Assembly (NCBI GenBank): GCA_001972305.1
Contig: BDDD01000874.1
Span: forward strand, 63,847 to 127,846
DNA: 64,000 bases
Direction of reading: 5' to 3'
Source: Cephalotus follicularis
Taxonomy: Eukaryota; Streptophyta; Magnoliopsida; Oxalidales; Cephalotaceae
Shown here: in pieces, positions 36,201 to 47,700 of the stretch
How the letters are laid out: each line of letters starts with the position of its first letter
How positions within the stretch are numbered: position 1 is the first letter of the stretch
Notes under the pieces: generated by a model
What the model saw: the letters and a program-made list of their open reading frames with translations, nothing else
What the model was told of the DNA's origin: nothing
Databases searched by the model: none
Position numbers and translations under genes: made by a program

Positions 36201-39200
36201 TCAGTCATTTCAACGATTCTTTTTGCAGACAGTTCAAAAAAATCCTCATAAGTTGTTTTCACTGACTTCGAGGTCAAATTCGCGTTCCGAAATCGTTTAG
36301 TGCGTCAATTTAACATTTATATATCTCTAGGGGCGTAATCGTAAATTTTGAAAATTAATGTTTTAAGTCGTTTCTTTTGAAGACAGTACAAATGAATCGT
36401 CGTAAGTTTTTTGCCGCTATTTTGGGGTCAAATTCGCGTTCCGAGACCGTTTAGTGCCTTAATTTATCGTTTTTATATCTTTAGGGGCGTAATCGTAAAT
36501 TTTGATCAGTCGTTTCAATGTTTCTTTTTGCAGACTGTACAAATGAATCGTCATAAGTTGTTTGCAATGATTTCGAGGTCAAATTCGAGTTCTGAGTTCT
36601 TTTTCTGCGTTAATTTATCGTTTTATATCTCTAGGGGCGTAATCGTAAATGTTGAAAATTCATGTTTTAAGTCTGCTCAACGTTTCTTTTTGCAGACAGT
36701 TCAAAAGAATCCTCATAAGTTGTTTGCACTGATTTCGGGGTCAAATTTGCGTTCCAAGAACGTTTAGTGCGTTAATTTGTCCTTTTTATATCTCTAGGGG
36801 CGTAATCGTAAATTTTTAAAATTCATATTTTCAGTCGTTTCCACGTTTCTTTTTGCAGACAGTTCAAAGGAATCCTCTTAAGTTGTTTTCACTGATTTCG
36901 GCGTCAAATTCGCGTTCCAAGATCGTTTAGTGCGTTAATTTGTCGTTTTTATATCTCTAGGGGCGTTATCGCAAATTTTGAAAATTCAAGTTTTTCGTCG
37001 TTTAAACGTTTCTTTTTGCAGACAGTACAAATGAATCGTCATAAGTTGTTTGCCGTGATTTCGGAGTCATATTCGGGTTCCGAGATTGTTTTGTGCGTCA
37101 ATTTATCGTTTTTATATCTCTAGGGACGTAATCGTAAATTTTGAAAATTCATGTTTTCAATCGTTTCAACGTTTCTTTTTGCAGACAATTCAAAGGAATC
37201 CTCATAAGTTGTTTGCACTGATTTTGGCGTCAAATTCTTGTTCCGAGATCGTTTAGTGCGAAAATTTATCGTTTTTATATCTTTTGGGGCGTAATCGTAA
37301 ATTTTGAAAATTCATATTTTCAGTCGTTTCAACGTTTCTTTTTGCACACAGTACAAATGAATGGTCGTAAGTATTTTGCTGTGATTTCGGGGTTAAATTC
37401 GCGTTCCGAGATCGTTTAGTGCGTTAATTTATCGTTTTTATATCGTTAGGGGCGTAATCGTAAATTTTGAAAATTCATGTTTTCAGTCGTTTTAACGTTT
37501 CTTTTTGCAGACAGTTCAAAGAAATCCACGTAAGTTGTTGGCCGCGATTTCGGGGTCAAATTCCCGTTCCGAGAACGTTTAGTGCGTCAATTTATCGTTT
37601 TTATATCTATAGGGGCGTAATCGTAAATTTTGAAAATTCATATTTTCAGTCGCTTCAAAGTTTCTTTTTGCAGACAGTTCAAAGGAATCCTCAAAGTGGT
37701 TTGCCTCGATTTCGGGGTCAAATTCGCGTTCCGGGATCGTTTAGTGCGTTAATTTATCGTTTTTATATCTCTAGGGGCGTAATCTTAAATTTTGAAAATT
37801 CATGTTTTCAGTCGTTTCAACGTTTCTTTTTGAAGACAGTACAAATGAATCGTCGTAGGTTGTTTGCCGCGATTTCGGGGTCAAATTCGTGTTCCGAGAT
37901 CGTTTAGTACATCAATTTATCGTTTTTATATCTTTAGGGGTGTAATCGTAAATTTTGAAAATTCATGTTTTAAGTCGTTTCAACGTTCCTTTTTGAAGAT
38001 AGTACAAATGAATCATTGTAAGTTGTTTGCCGCGATATCGGGGTCAAATTCGCGTTCCGAGATTCTTTAATTCGTCAATTTAACGTTTTTATATCTCTAG
38101 GGGCATAATCATACATTTTAAAAATTTATGTTTTCTGTCGTTTCAACGTTTCTTTTTGCAGACAGTTCAAAGGAATCCTCATAAGTTGATTTCACTGATT
38201 TCGAGGTCAAATTCGCGTTCAGAAATCGTTTAATGCGTCAATTTATTGTTTTTATATCTCTATGAGCGTAATCGTAAATTTTGAAACTTCATTTTTCTGT
38301 CTTTCAACTTTTCTTTTTGAAGACAGTACAAATGAATCGTCGTAAGTTGTTTACCGCTATTTTGGGGTCAAATTCGCGTTCCGAGACCGTTTAGTGCGTT
38401 AATTTATCGTTTTTATATCTTTAGCGGCGTAATCGTAAAATTTGAAAATTCATATTTTTAGTCGTTTCAACGTTTGTTTTCGTAGACAGTACAAATGAAT
38501 CATCGCAAGTTATTTACCGCGATTTCGGGGTCCAATTGGTGTTCCGAGATCGATTAGTGCGTCAATTTATCGTTTTTATATCTCTAGGGACGTAATTTTA
38601 AGTTTTGAAAATTCATGTTTTAAGTCGGTTCAACGTTTCTTTTTGCAGACAGTTCAAAGGAATCCTCCTAAGTTGTTTGCACTGATTATGGGGTCAAATT
38701 TTTGTTCCGAGATCGTTTAGTGCGTCAATTTATCGTTTTTATATCTCTAGGGGCGTAATCGTAAATTTTGAAAATTCATGTTTTAAGTCGTTTCAACGTT
38801 TCATATTGCAGACAGTACAAATTAATCATCGTAAGTTTTTTGCTGTGATTACGGGGTCAAATTCGCGTTCTGAGATCGTTTAGTGCGTTAGTTTATCGTT
38901 TTTATATCTTTAGGGGCGTAATCGTAAATTTTGAAAATTCATGTTTTCAGTCGTTTCAAAGTTCTTTTTGCAGACAGTAAAAATGAATAGTCGTAAGCTG
39001 TTTGCCGCGATTTCGGGGTCAAATTCGCGTTCCGAGACCGTTTAGTGCGTTAATTTATTGTTTTTATATCTTTAAGGGCGTAATCATAAATTTTGAAAAT
39101 TCTTATTTTCAGTCGTTTCAACATTTATTTTTGCAGACAGTACCAATGAATCGTCGTAAGTTGTTTGCACTGATTTTGAGGTCAAATTCGTGTCCTGAGA

Positions 39201-42040
39201 TCTTTTAGTGCGTTAATTTATCTTTTTATATCTCTAGGGGCGTAATCGTAAATGTTGAAAATTCATGTTTTAAGTCGTTTCAACGTTTTTTTGCAAACAG
39301 CTCAAAGGAATCCTCGTAAGTTGTTTGCAATGATTACGGGTTCAAATTCGCGTTCCAAGATCATTTAGTGCGTTAATTTGTCGTTTTTATATCTCTATGG
39401 CGTATTCGTAAATTTTGAAAATTAAGGTTTTAAGTCGTTTCAACGTTTCTTTTTGCAGACAGTTAAAAGGAATCCTCATAAGTTGTTTGCACTTATTTCA
39501 GGGTCAAATTCGTTTTCTGAGATCGCTTAGTGCGTCAATTTATCGTTTTTATATCTCTAGGGCGCAATCGTAAATTTTGAAAATTCTTGTTTTCAGTCGT
39601 TTCAACGTTTCTTTTCACAGACAGTTCAAAGGAATCCTTATAAGTTGTTTGCACTGAATTCGGCGTCAAATTCTCGTTCCGAGATCGTTTAGTGCGTAAA
39701 TTTATCCTTTTTATATCTCCTGGGGCGTAATCGTAAATTTTGAAAATTCATGTTTTCAGTCGTTTCAACGTTTCTTTTTGCAGACAGTACAAATGAACCA
39801 TCGTAAGTTGTTTGCCGCGATTTCGGGGTCAAATTCGCATTCCGTGATCGTTTAGTGCGTCATTTTATCGTTTTTATATCTCTATGGGCGTAATCGTAAA
39901 TTTAGAATTTTCATATTTTCAGTCGTTTCAACGTTTCTTTTTGCAGACAGTACAAATGAATCATCGTAAATTATTTACCGCGATTTCGGGGTCAAATTAG
40001 CGTTCTGAGATCGTTTAGTGCGTCAATTTATCGTTTTGATATCTCTAGGGGCGTAATCGTAAATTTTGAAAATTCAAGTTTTAAGTTGATTCAACGTTTC
40101 TTTTTGCAGATAGTTCAAAGGAATCTGCCTAAGTTGTTTGCACTGATTTTGGGGTCAAATTTTCCTTCCGAGATCGTTTAGCGCGTTAATTTATCTTTTT
40201 TTATATATTTAGGGGCATAATCGTAAATTTTGACAATTCATGTTTTAAGTCGTTTCAACGTTTCATTTTGTAGACAGTAAAAATGAATCGTCGTAAGTTT
40301 TTTGCTGCGATTTTGATGTCAAATTCGCGTTCCGAGATCGTTTAGTACGTTAATTTATCGTTTTTATATCTTTATGGGCCTAATCGGAAGTTTTGAAAAT
40401 TCATGTTTTCAATCGTTTCAACGTTTCTTTTTGCAGACAGTACAAATGAATAGTCGTAAGTTTTTTGCCGCGATTTCGAGTTCAAATTCGAGTTCCGAGA
40501 CCGTTTAGTACGTTAATTTATCGTTTTTATATCTTTAGGGGCGTAATCGTAAATTTTAAAATTTTATGTTTTCAGTGGTTTCAACGTTTCTTTTTGCAGA
40601 CAGTTCAAAGGAATCCTCACAAGTTGTTTGCACTGATTTCGGGGTCAAATTCGGGTTCTGAGATCTTTTAGTGCGTTAATTTATCGTTTTTATATCTTTA
40701 GGTGCGTAATCGTAAATTTTGAAAATTCATGTTTTCAGTCGTTTCAACGTTTCTTTTGGCAGACAGTTCAAAGGAATCCTCATAAGTTGTTTGCACTGAT
40801 TTCATGGTCAAATTCGCTTTTTGATATCGTTTAGTGCGTCAACTTATCGTTTTTATATCTTTAGGGGCGTAACATTGAATTTTGAAAATTCATGTTTTAA
40901 GTTGTTTCAACGTTTCTTTTTTAAGACAATACAAATGAATCATCGTAAGTTGTTTGCCGCGATTTCGGAGTCAAATTCGCGTTCCGAGATTTTTTAGTGC
41001 GTCAATTAATCGTTTTTATATCTCTAGGGATGTAATCGTAAATTTTGAAAATTCATGTTTTCACTCATTTCAACGTTTCTTTTTACAGACAGTTCAAAAG
41101 AATCCTCATAAGTTGTTTTCACTGATTTCGGGGTCAAATTCGCTTTCCGAGATCATTTATTGGGTCAATTTAAGTTTTTATATCATTAGGGCGTAATCGT
41201 AAATTTTAAAAATTCATGTTTTCATTCGTTTCAACGTTTCTTTTTGCAGACAATACAAATGAATCGTCGTAAATTATTTGCCATGATTTTGGGGTCAAAT
41301 TCGCATTCCTAGATCATTTAGTGCATTAATTTATCGTTTTTATATCTCTAGGGGCATAATCGTAAATTTTGAAAATTCATGTTTTCAGTCGTTTCAACAT
41401 TTGTTTTTGAAGATAGTATAAATTAATCGTCATAATTTATTTTCCACGATTTCGGGGTAAATTCGCGTTCCGAGATCGTTTAGTGCGTTAATTTATCATT
41501 TTTATATCTCTAGGCGCATAATCGTAAATTTTGAAAATTCATGTTTTCAATCGTTTCAACGTTTCTTTGTGCAGACAGTACAAATGAACCATGGTAAGTT
41601 TTTTACCGCGATTTCGGGGTTAAATTCGCGTTCCGAGATCATTATTCTGTCAATTTATTATTTTTATATCTCTAGGGCCGTAATCGTAAATTTTGAAAAT
41701 TCATGTTTCAAGTCGTTTCAACGTTTCTTTTTTAAGACAGTACAAATGATTCGTCGTAAGTTGTTTGCCACGATTTCGGGGTCAAATTCGCGTCCCGAGA
41801 TTTTTTTGTGCGTTAATTTATCGTTTTTATATCTCTATGGGAGTAATTGTAATTTTTGAAAATTCATTTTACAGTCGTTTCAACGTTTCTTTTTGCACAC
41901 AGTTCAAATGAATACTCGTAAGTTGTTTGCACTGATTTCGGGGTCAAATTCGCTTTCCGAGATCGTTTAGTGCGTCAATTTATCGTTTTTATATATTTAG
42001 GGGCGTAATCGTAAATTTTGAAAATTCACTTTTTCAGTCG
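33266..42040 (+). repeat. 163-bp satellite array, block 3
   Basis: Same monomer and orientation, about 54 copies, resuming at TCTAGGGGCGTAATCG directly after the Ty3 LTR. Copies near 33.7 kb share TTCATCTTTTCTGTCG and GGGGTCAATTCG variants with copies near 2.5 and 4.5 kb, so related subtypes recur at long distance. A shortened monomer lies at 34435 and small deletions near 36370 and 36505. It ends in TTTTCAGTCG at 42040. Confidence 0.97.
34426..34445 (+). repeat. Shortened satellite monomer
   Basis: TTTTGAAAATT passes directly to ACAGATAGTACAAATG at about 34435. CATGTTTTCAGTCGTTTCAA and the following CGTTTCTTTTTGC, about 34 bp, are lost. Confidence 0.82.
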
Positions 42041-42085
42041 ACGTGCATGCCCATGCATTCACGTGTGCCCTGGCTCACAAAGGAG

Positions 42086-42110
42086 TCGACGTCTTTCCAA
42101 AAGACGTCGA
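42086..42110. other. Perfect 11-bp inverted repeat with 3-bp loop
   Basis: TCGACGTCTTT at 42086-42096 and AAAGACGTCGA at 42100-42110 are exact reverse complements separated by CCA. The arms contain GACGTC and overlap a GTCGAC word (42085). It may form a hairpin or a dimeric binding site; no function is shown. Confidence 0.88.
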
Positions 42111-42170
42111 TGTCTTTTGGCCAAAACAGCGCCGTTTCAAGCTTTAACATACACACTCCCTTTCTAAGCC

Positions 42171-42180
42171 CATAAATAGG
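42171..42180 (+). promoter_or_regulatory. TATA-like box of the LTR remnant
   Basis: CATAAATAGG lies 107 bp before the LTR end at 42287, a plausible distance for U3/R in a plant LTR. It supports plus orientation of the remnant. The call rests on motif and position only. Confidence 0.45.
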
Positions 42181-43857
42181 GTTTGCAAGCATCTTTTGAG
42201 GTTAAAACTCAACATTCTCATTAAATCAAGTTCAATGATTACATCATAAATCAAAATATTACATTCAGGAAAATACCGGGCGTTACAGTTATCATAAATT
42301 TTGAAAATTCGTTTTTTCAGTCATTTCAACGTTTCTTTTTGCAGAAAGTACAAATGAATCATCGTAAGTTGTTGGCCGCGATTTCGGAGTCAAATTCGCG
42401 TTCTAAGATCGTTTACTGCGTCAATTTATCACTTTTTTGTCTCTAAGGGCGTAATTGTAAGATTTTAAAATTCATGTGTTTAGTCGTTTCAACGTTTCTT
42501 TTTGCTGACAGTACAAATGAATCGTCGTAAGTTGTTTGCCACGATTTTTGGGTCAAATTCGAGTTCCGAGTTCTTTTAGTGCGTTAATTAATCGTTTTTA
42601 TATCTCTAGGTGCGTAATCGTAAATTTTGAAAATTCATGTTTTAAATCGTTTCAACGTTTCTTTTTCCAGATAGTTCTAAGGAATCCTCATAAGTTGTTC
42701 GCATTGTCGTGATTTCGGGGTCAAATTCGCGTTTCGAGATCTTTTAGTGCGTCAATTTATCGGTTTTATATCTCTAGGGGCGTAATCTTAAATTTTTAAA
42801 ATTCATGTTTTAAGTCGGTTCATCGTTTCTTTTTGCAAACAGTTCAAAAGAATCCTCATAAGTTTTTTGCACTGATTTCGGGGCCAAATTCCCGTTCCGA
42901 GATCATCCAGTGCGTGAATTTATCATTTTTATATCTCTAGCGGCGTAATCATAAATTTTGAAAATTCATGTTTTCAGTCGTTTCAACGTTTCTTTTTGCA
43001 GAGAGTACAAAGGAATCGTCGATTGTTTTTTGCTGCGATTTAGTGGTCAAATGCGCGTTCCGAGATCGTTTAGTGCGTTAATTTATCGTTTTTATATCTC
43101 TAGGGGTGTAATCGTAAATTTTGAAAATTCAAGTTTTAAGTCATTTCAACGTTTATTTTTACAGACAGTTCAAAGGAATCCTCATAAGTTTTTTGCACTG
43201 ATTTCTGGGTCAAATTCTCGTTCTGAGATCGTTTAGTGCGTCAATTTATCGTTTTTATATCTCTAGGGGCGTAATCGTAAATTTTAAAAATTCATGTTTT
43301 CAGTCGTTTCAACGTTTCGTTTTGCAGGCAGTTCAAAGGAATCCTCATAAATTGTTTACACTGATTTCGGGGTCAAATTCGAATTCTGAGATCGTTTAGT
43401 GGGTTAATTTATAGTTTTTATGTCTAGAGGCATAATCGTAAATTTTGAAAATTAATGTTTTAAGTCGTTTTAATGTTTCTTTTTGTAGACAGTTCAAAGG
43501 AATCCTCATAAGTTGTTTGCACTGATTTCTGGGTCAAATTCGTTTTTCGAGATCGTTTAGTGCATCAATTTATCGTTTTTATATCTCTAGGGGTGTAATC
43601 GTAAATTTTGTAAATTCATGTTTTCTGTCGTTTCAACGTTTCTTTTTGCAGACAGTACGAATTAATCGTCACAAGTTGTTTACCAATATTTTGGGGTCAA
43701 ATTCGCGTTCTGATATCGTTTAGTGCGTCAATTTATCGTTTTTATAACATTAGGGGCGTAATCGTAAATTTTCAAAATTCATATTTTCAGTCGTTTCAAC
43801 GTTTTTTTTTGCAGACAGTACAAATGAATTATCGTAAGTTTTTTTGCCGCGATTTCG

Positions 43858-43880
43858 GGGTCAAATTGAATCATCATAAG
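43858..43880 (+). repeat. Truncated satellite monomer
   Basis: GGGGTCAAATT joins directly to GAATCATCATAAG at about 43867. Most of a monomer (about 120 bp) is missing, at the similar words CAAATTCG and CAAATGAATC. Confidence 0.82.
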
Positions 43881-44698
43881 TTGTTTACCGGTATTTTGGT
43901 GTCAAATTAGCGTTCCGAAATCGTTTAGCGCGTCAATTTAGCGTTTTTATATCTCTAAGGGCGTAATCGTAAATTTTAAAAATTCATCTTTTCAGTCGTT
44001 TGAACGTTTCTTTTTGCAGACAGTACAACTGAATCGTCGTAAGTTCTTTGCACTTATTTCGGGGTCAAATTCGCATTCTGAAATCGTTTAGTGCGTCAAT
44101 TTATCGTTTTTATATCTCTAGGGGCGTAATCGTAAATTTTGAAAATTCATGTGTTCAGTCGTTTCAACGTTTCTTTTTGCAGACAGTACAAACGAATCGG
44201 CGTAAGTTGTTTGCACTGATTTCGGGGTCAAATTCCCGTTACGAGATCGTTTAGTTGGTCAATTTATCGTTTTTATATCTCTAGGGGCATAATCATAAAT
44301 TTTAAAAATTCATGTTTTCAGTCGTTTCAACGTTTCTTTTTGAAGGTAGTACAAATGAATCCTCATAAGTTGTTTGCACTGATTTTGGAGTCAAATTCAC
44401 GTTCCGAGATCGTTTCGTGCGTCAATTTATCGTTTTTATATCGCTAGGGGCGTAATCGTAAATTTTGAAAATTCACGTTTTCAGTCGTTTCAACGTTTCT
44501 TCTTGTAGACAGTACAAATGAATCATCGTAGGTTGTTTGCCGGTATTTCGGGGTCAAATTAGCGTTCCAAAATCGTTTAGTATGTCAATTTATCGTTTTT
44601 ATATCTTTAGGGGCATAATCGTAAATTTTGAAAATTCATGTTTTCAGTCGTTTCAACGTTTCTTTTTGCAGACAGTGAAAATGAATTATCGTAATTTT

Positions 44699-44716
44699 TT
44701 TACCGCGAGTTCCGAG
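44699..44716 (+). repeat. Shortened satellite monomer
   Basis: TTTACCGCGA passes directly to GTTCCGAGATC at 44708. The TTTCGGGGTCAAATTCGC segment (about 18 bp) is deleted between two CGCG/GCGA-like words. Confidence 0.8.
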
Positions 44717-47700
44717 ATCTTATAGTGCGTCAATTTATTGGTTTTACATCTATAGGGGCGTAATCGTAAATTTTAAAAATTCATGTTTTAAGTCGTTTCA
44801 ATGTTTTTTTTTACAGATAGTACAAATGAATCGTCGTAAGTTGTTTGCACTTATTTCGGGGTCAAATTCGCGTCCGAGATCGTTTGGTGCGTCAATTTAT
44901 CGCTTTTATATCTCTAGGGGCGTAATCGTAAATTTTGAAAATTCATGTTTTCAGTCGTTTCAATGTTTCTTTTTACAGATAGTACAAATGAATCGTCGTA
45001 AGTTGTTTGCACTTATTTCGGGGTCAAATTCGCGTCCGAGATCGTTTGTTGCGTCAATTTATCGCTTTTATATCTCTAGGGACGTAATCGTAAATTTTGA
45101 AAATTCATGTTTTCAGTCGTTTCAACGTTTCGGTTTGCAGACAGTACAAATGAATCATTGTAAGTTGTTTGCACTGATTTCGGGGTCAAATTCGCGTTCC
45201 GATATCGTTTTTGGGTCAATTTATCTTTTTTATATCTCTAGGGGCGTAATCGTAAATTTTAAAAATTCATGTTTTCAGTCATTTCAACATTTCCTTCTGC
45301 AGACAGTACAAATGAATCGTTGTGAGTTGTTTGCACTGATTTTGGGGTAAAATTAGCGTTCCGAGATCGTTTAATGCGTCTATTTATCGTTTTTATATCT
45401 CTAGGGGCGTAATCGTATATTTTGAAAATTCATGTTTTCAATCGTTTCAATGTTTCATTTTGCAGACAGTACAAATGAATCGTCGTAAGTTGTTTGCCGG
45501 TATTTCGGGATCAAATTAGCGTCCCGAGATCGTTTAACCCCCAATTTATCGTTTTTATATCCCTAGGGGCGTAATCGTAAATTTTAAAAATTCATTTTTT
45601 CAGTCGCTTCAACGTTTCTTTTTGCAGACAGTACAAATGAATCGTCGTAAGTTGTTTGCCGGTATTTCGGGGTAAAATTAGCGTCCCGAGATCGTTTAGC
45701 GCGTCAATTTATGGTTTTTATATTTCTAGGGGCGTAATCATAAATTTTGAAAATTCATGTTTTCAGTCGTTTCAACGTTTTTTTTTCAGACAGTACCAAT
45801 GAATCTTTGTAAGTTGTTTGCCGTGATTTCGGGATCAAATTCGCGTTCCGAGATCGTTTAGTGCGTCAATTTATCGTTTTTATATCTGTAAGGGCGTAAT
45901 CGTAAATTTAAAAAATTCATCTTTTCAGTCGTTTCATCGTTTCTTTTTGAAGACCGTACAAATGAATCGTTGTAAGTTATTTGCCCTGATTTCGGGGTCA
46001 AATTCACGTTCCGAGATCGTTTAGCGCGTCAATTTATCGTTTTTATATCTCTAGGGGCGTAATCGTAAACTTTAAAAATACATGTTTTCAGTCGTTTCAT
46101 CGTTTCTTTTTGCAGACAGTACAAATGAATCGTTGTAAGTTATTTGCAATGATTTCGGGGTCAAATTCCTGTTACGAGATTGTTTAGTGAGTCAATTTAT
46201 CGTGTTTATATCTCTTGGGGCGTAATCGTAAATTTTCAATATTCATGTTTTCAGTCGTTTCAATGTTTCTTTTTGTAGACAGTACAAATGAATCCTGATA
46301 AGTTGTTTGCACTGATTTCGGGGTCAAGTTCACGTTCCGAGAACGTTTAGTGCGTCAATTTATCGTTTTTATATCGCTAGGGGCGTAATCGTAAATTTTA
46401 AAAATCCATGTTTTCAGTCGTTTCAGCGTTTCTTTTTATAGACAGTACAAATGAATCATCGTAGGTTGTTTGTCGGTATTTCAGGTTCAAAGTAGCTTTC
46501 CAAGATCGTTTAGTGCGTCAATTTATCTTTTTTATATCTCTAGTGGCGTAATCGTAAATTTTGAAAATTCATGTTTTCAGTCGTTTCAACGTTTCTTTTT
46601 GCAGACAGTACAAAGGAATCCTCATAATTTGTTTGCCGATATTTTTGGGTCAAATTAGCGTTTTGAGTTCGTTTAGTGGGTCAATTGATCGTTTTTATAT
46701 CTCTAGGGGCGTAATCGTAAATTTTGAAAATTTATGTTTTCAGTCGTTTCAACGTTTCTTTTTGCAGACAGTACAAACGAATCCTCATAAGTTATTATCA
46801 CGAATTTTGGGGTCAAATTCGCGTTCCGAGATCGTTTAGTGCGTCAATTTATCGTTTTAATATCTCTAGGGGCGTAATCGTAAATTTTGAATATTCATGT
46901 TTTCAGTCGTTTTAACATTTCTTTTTACAGACTGTACAAAGGTATCCTCATAAGTTGTTTGCACTGATTTCGGGGTCAAATTCACGTTCCGAGATCATTT
47001 AGTGCGTCAATTTATCGTTTTTAAATCTATAGGGGCGTAATCGTACATCTTAAAAATTCATGTTTTCAGTCGTTTCTACGTTTCTTTTTGCAGACAGTAA
47101 AAATGAATCATGTTAGGTTGTTTTCCGCGATTTCGGGGTCAAATTCGGGTTCCAAGATCGTTTAGTGCGTCAATTTATTTTTTTTATATCTCTAAGGGCG
47201 TAATCGTAAATTTTGAAAATTCTTGTTTTTAGTCGTATCAACGTTTCTTTTTGCAAACAGTAGAAATGAATCGTCGTAAGTTGTTTGCCTCGATATCGGG
47301 GTCAAATTCGCTTTCCGAGATTTTTTAGTGCGTCAATTTATCGTTTTTATATTCCTAGGGGCGTAATCGTAAATTTTCAAAATTCATGTTTTCAGTCGTT
47401 TCAACATTTCTTTTTTGCAGACAGTTCAAAGGAACCCTTAAAAGTTGTTGGCACTGAATTTGGGGTCAAACTCGCGTTCCGAGATCGTTTAGTACGTCAA
47501 TTTATCGTTTTTATTTCAATAGGGGCGTAATCGTAAATTTTGAAAATTAATGTTTTCAGTGTTTTAATGTTTCATTTTGCAGACATTACAAACGAATCGT
47601 CGTAGGTTGTTTGCTGTGATTTCGAGGTCAAATTAGAGTTCTGAGATCGTTTAGTGCGTCAATTTATCGTTTTTATATCTCTAAGGGCGTAATCATAAAT

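Larger units (their letters stand above)
42041..42287 (+). mobile_element. Remnant of an LTR retrotransposon (LTR 3' part)
   Basis: About 247 bp of non-satellite DNA, probably in plus orientation. It has a TATA-like CATAAATAG at 42171 and ends GGGCGTTACA at 42287, similar in style to the GGGGTGTGACA end of the Ty3 LTR. Neither PBS nor coding sequence follows; satellite resumes at once as GTTATCATAAATTTT. The left end is cut within a GTCGAC word whose CAGTCG half is shared with the satellite, so the junction lies at a microhomology. The satellite flanks overlap by about 35 bp, so this is not a simple insertion with a short target duplication. It could be the truncated end of a solo LTR; the family is unknown. 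Confidence 0.7.
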
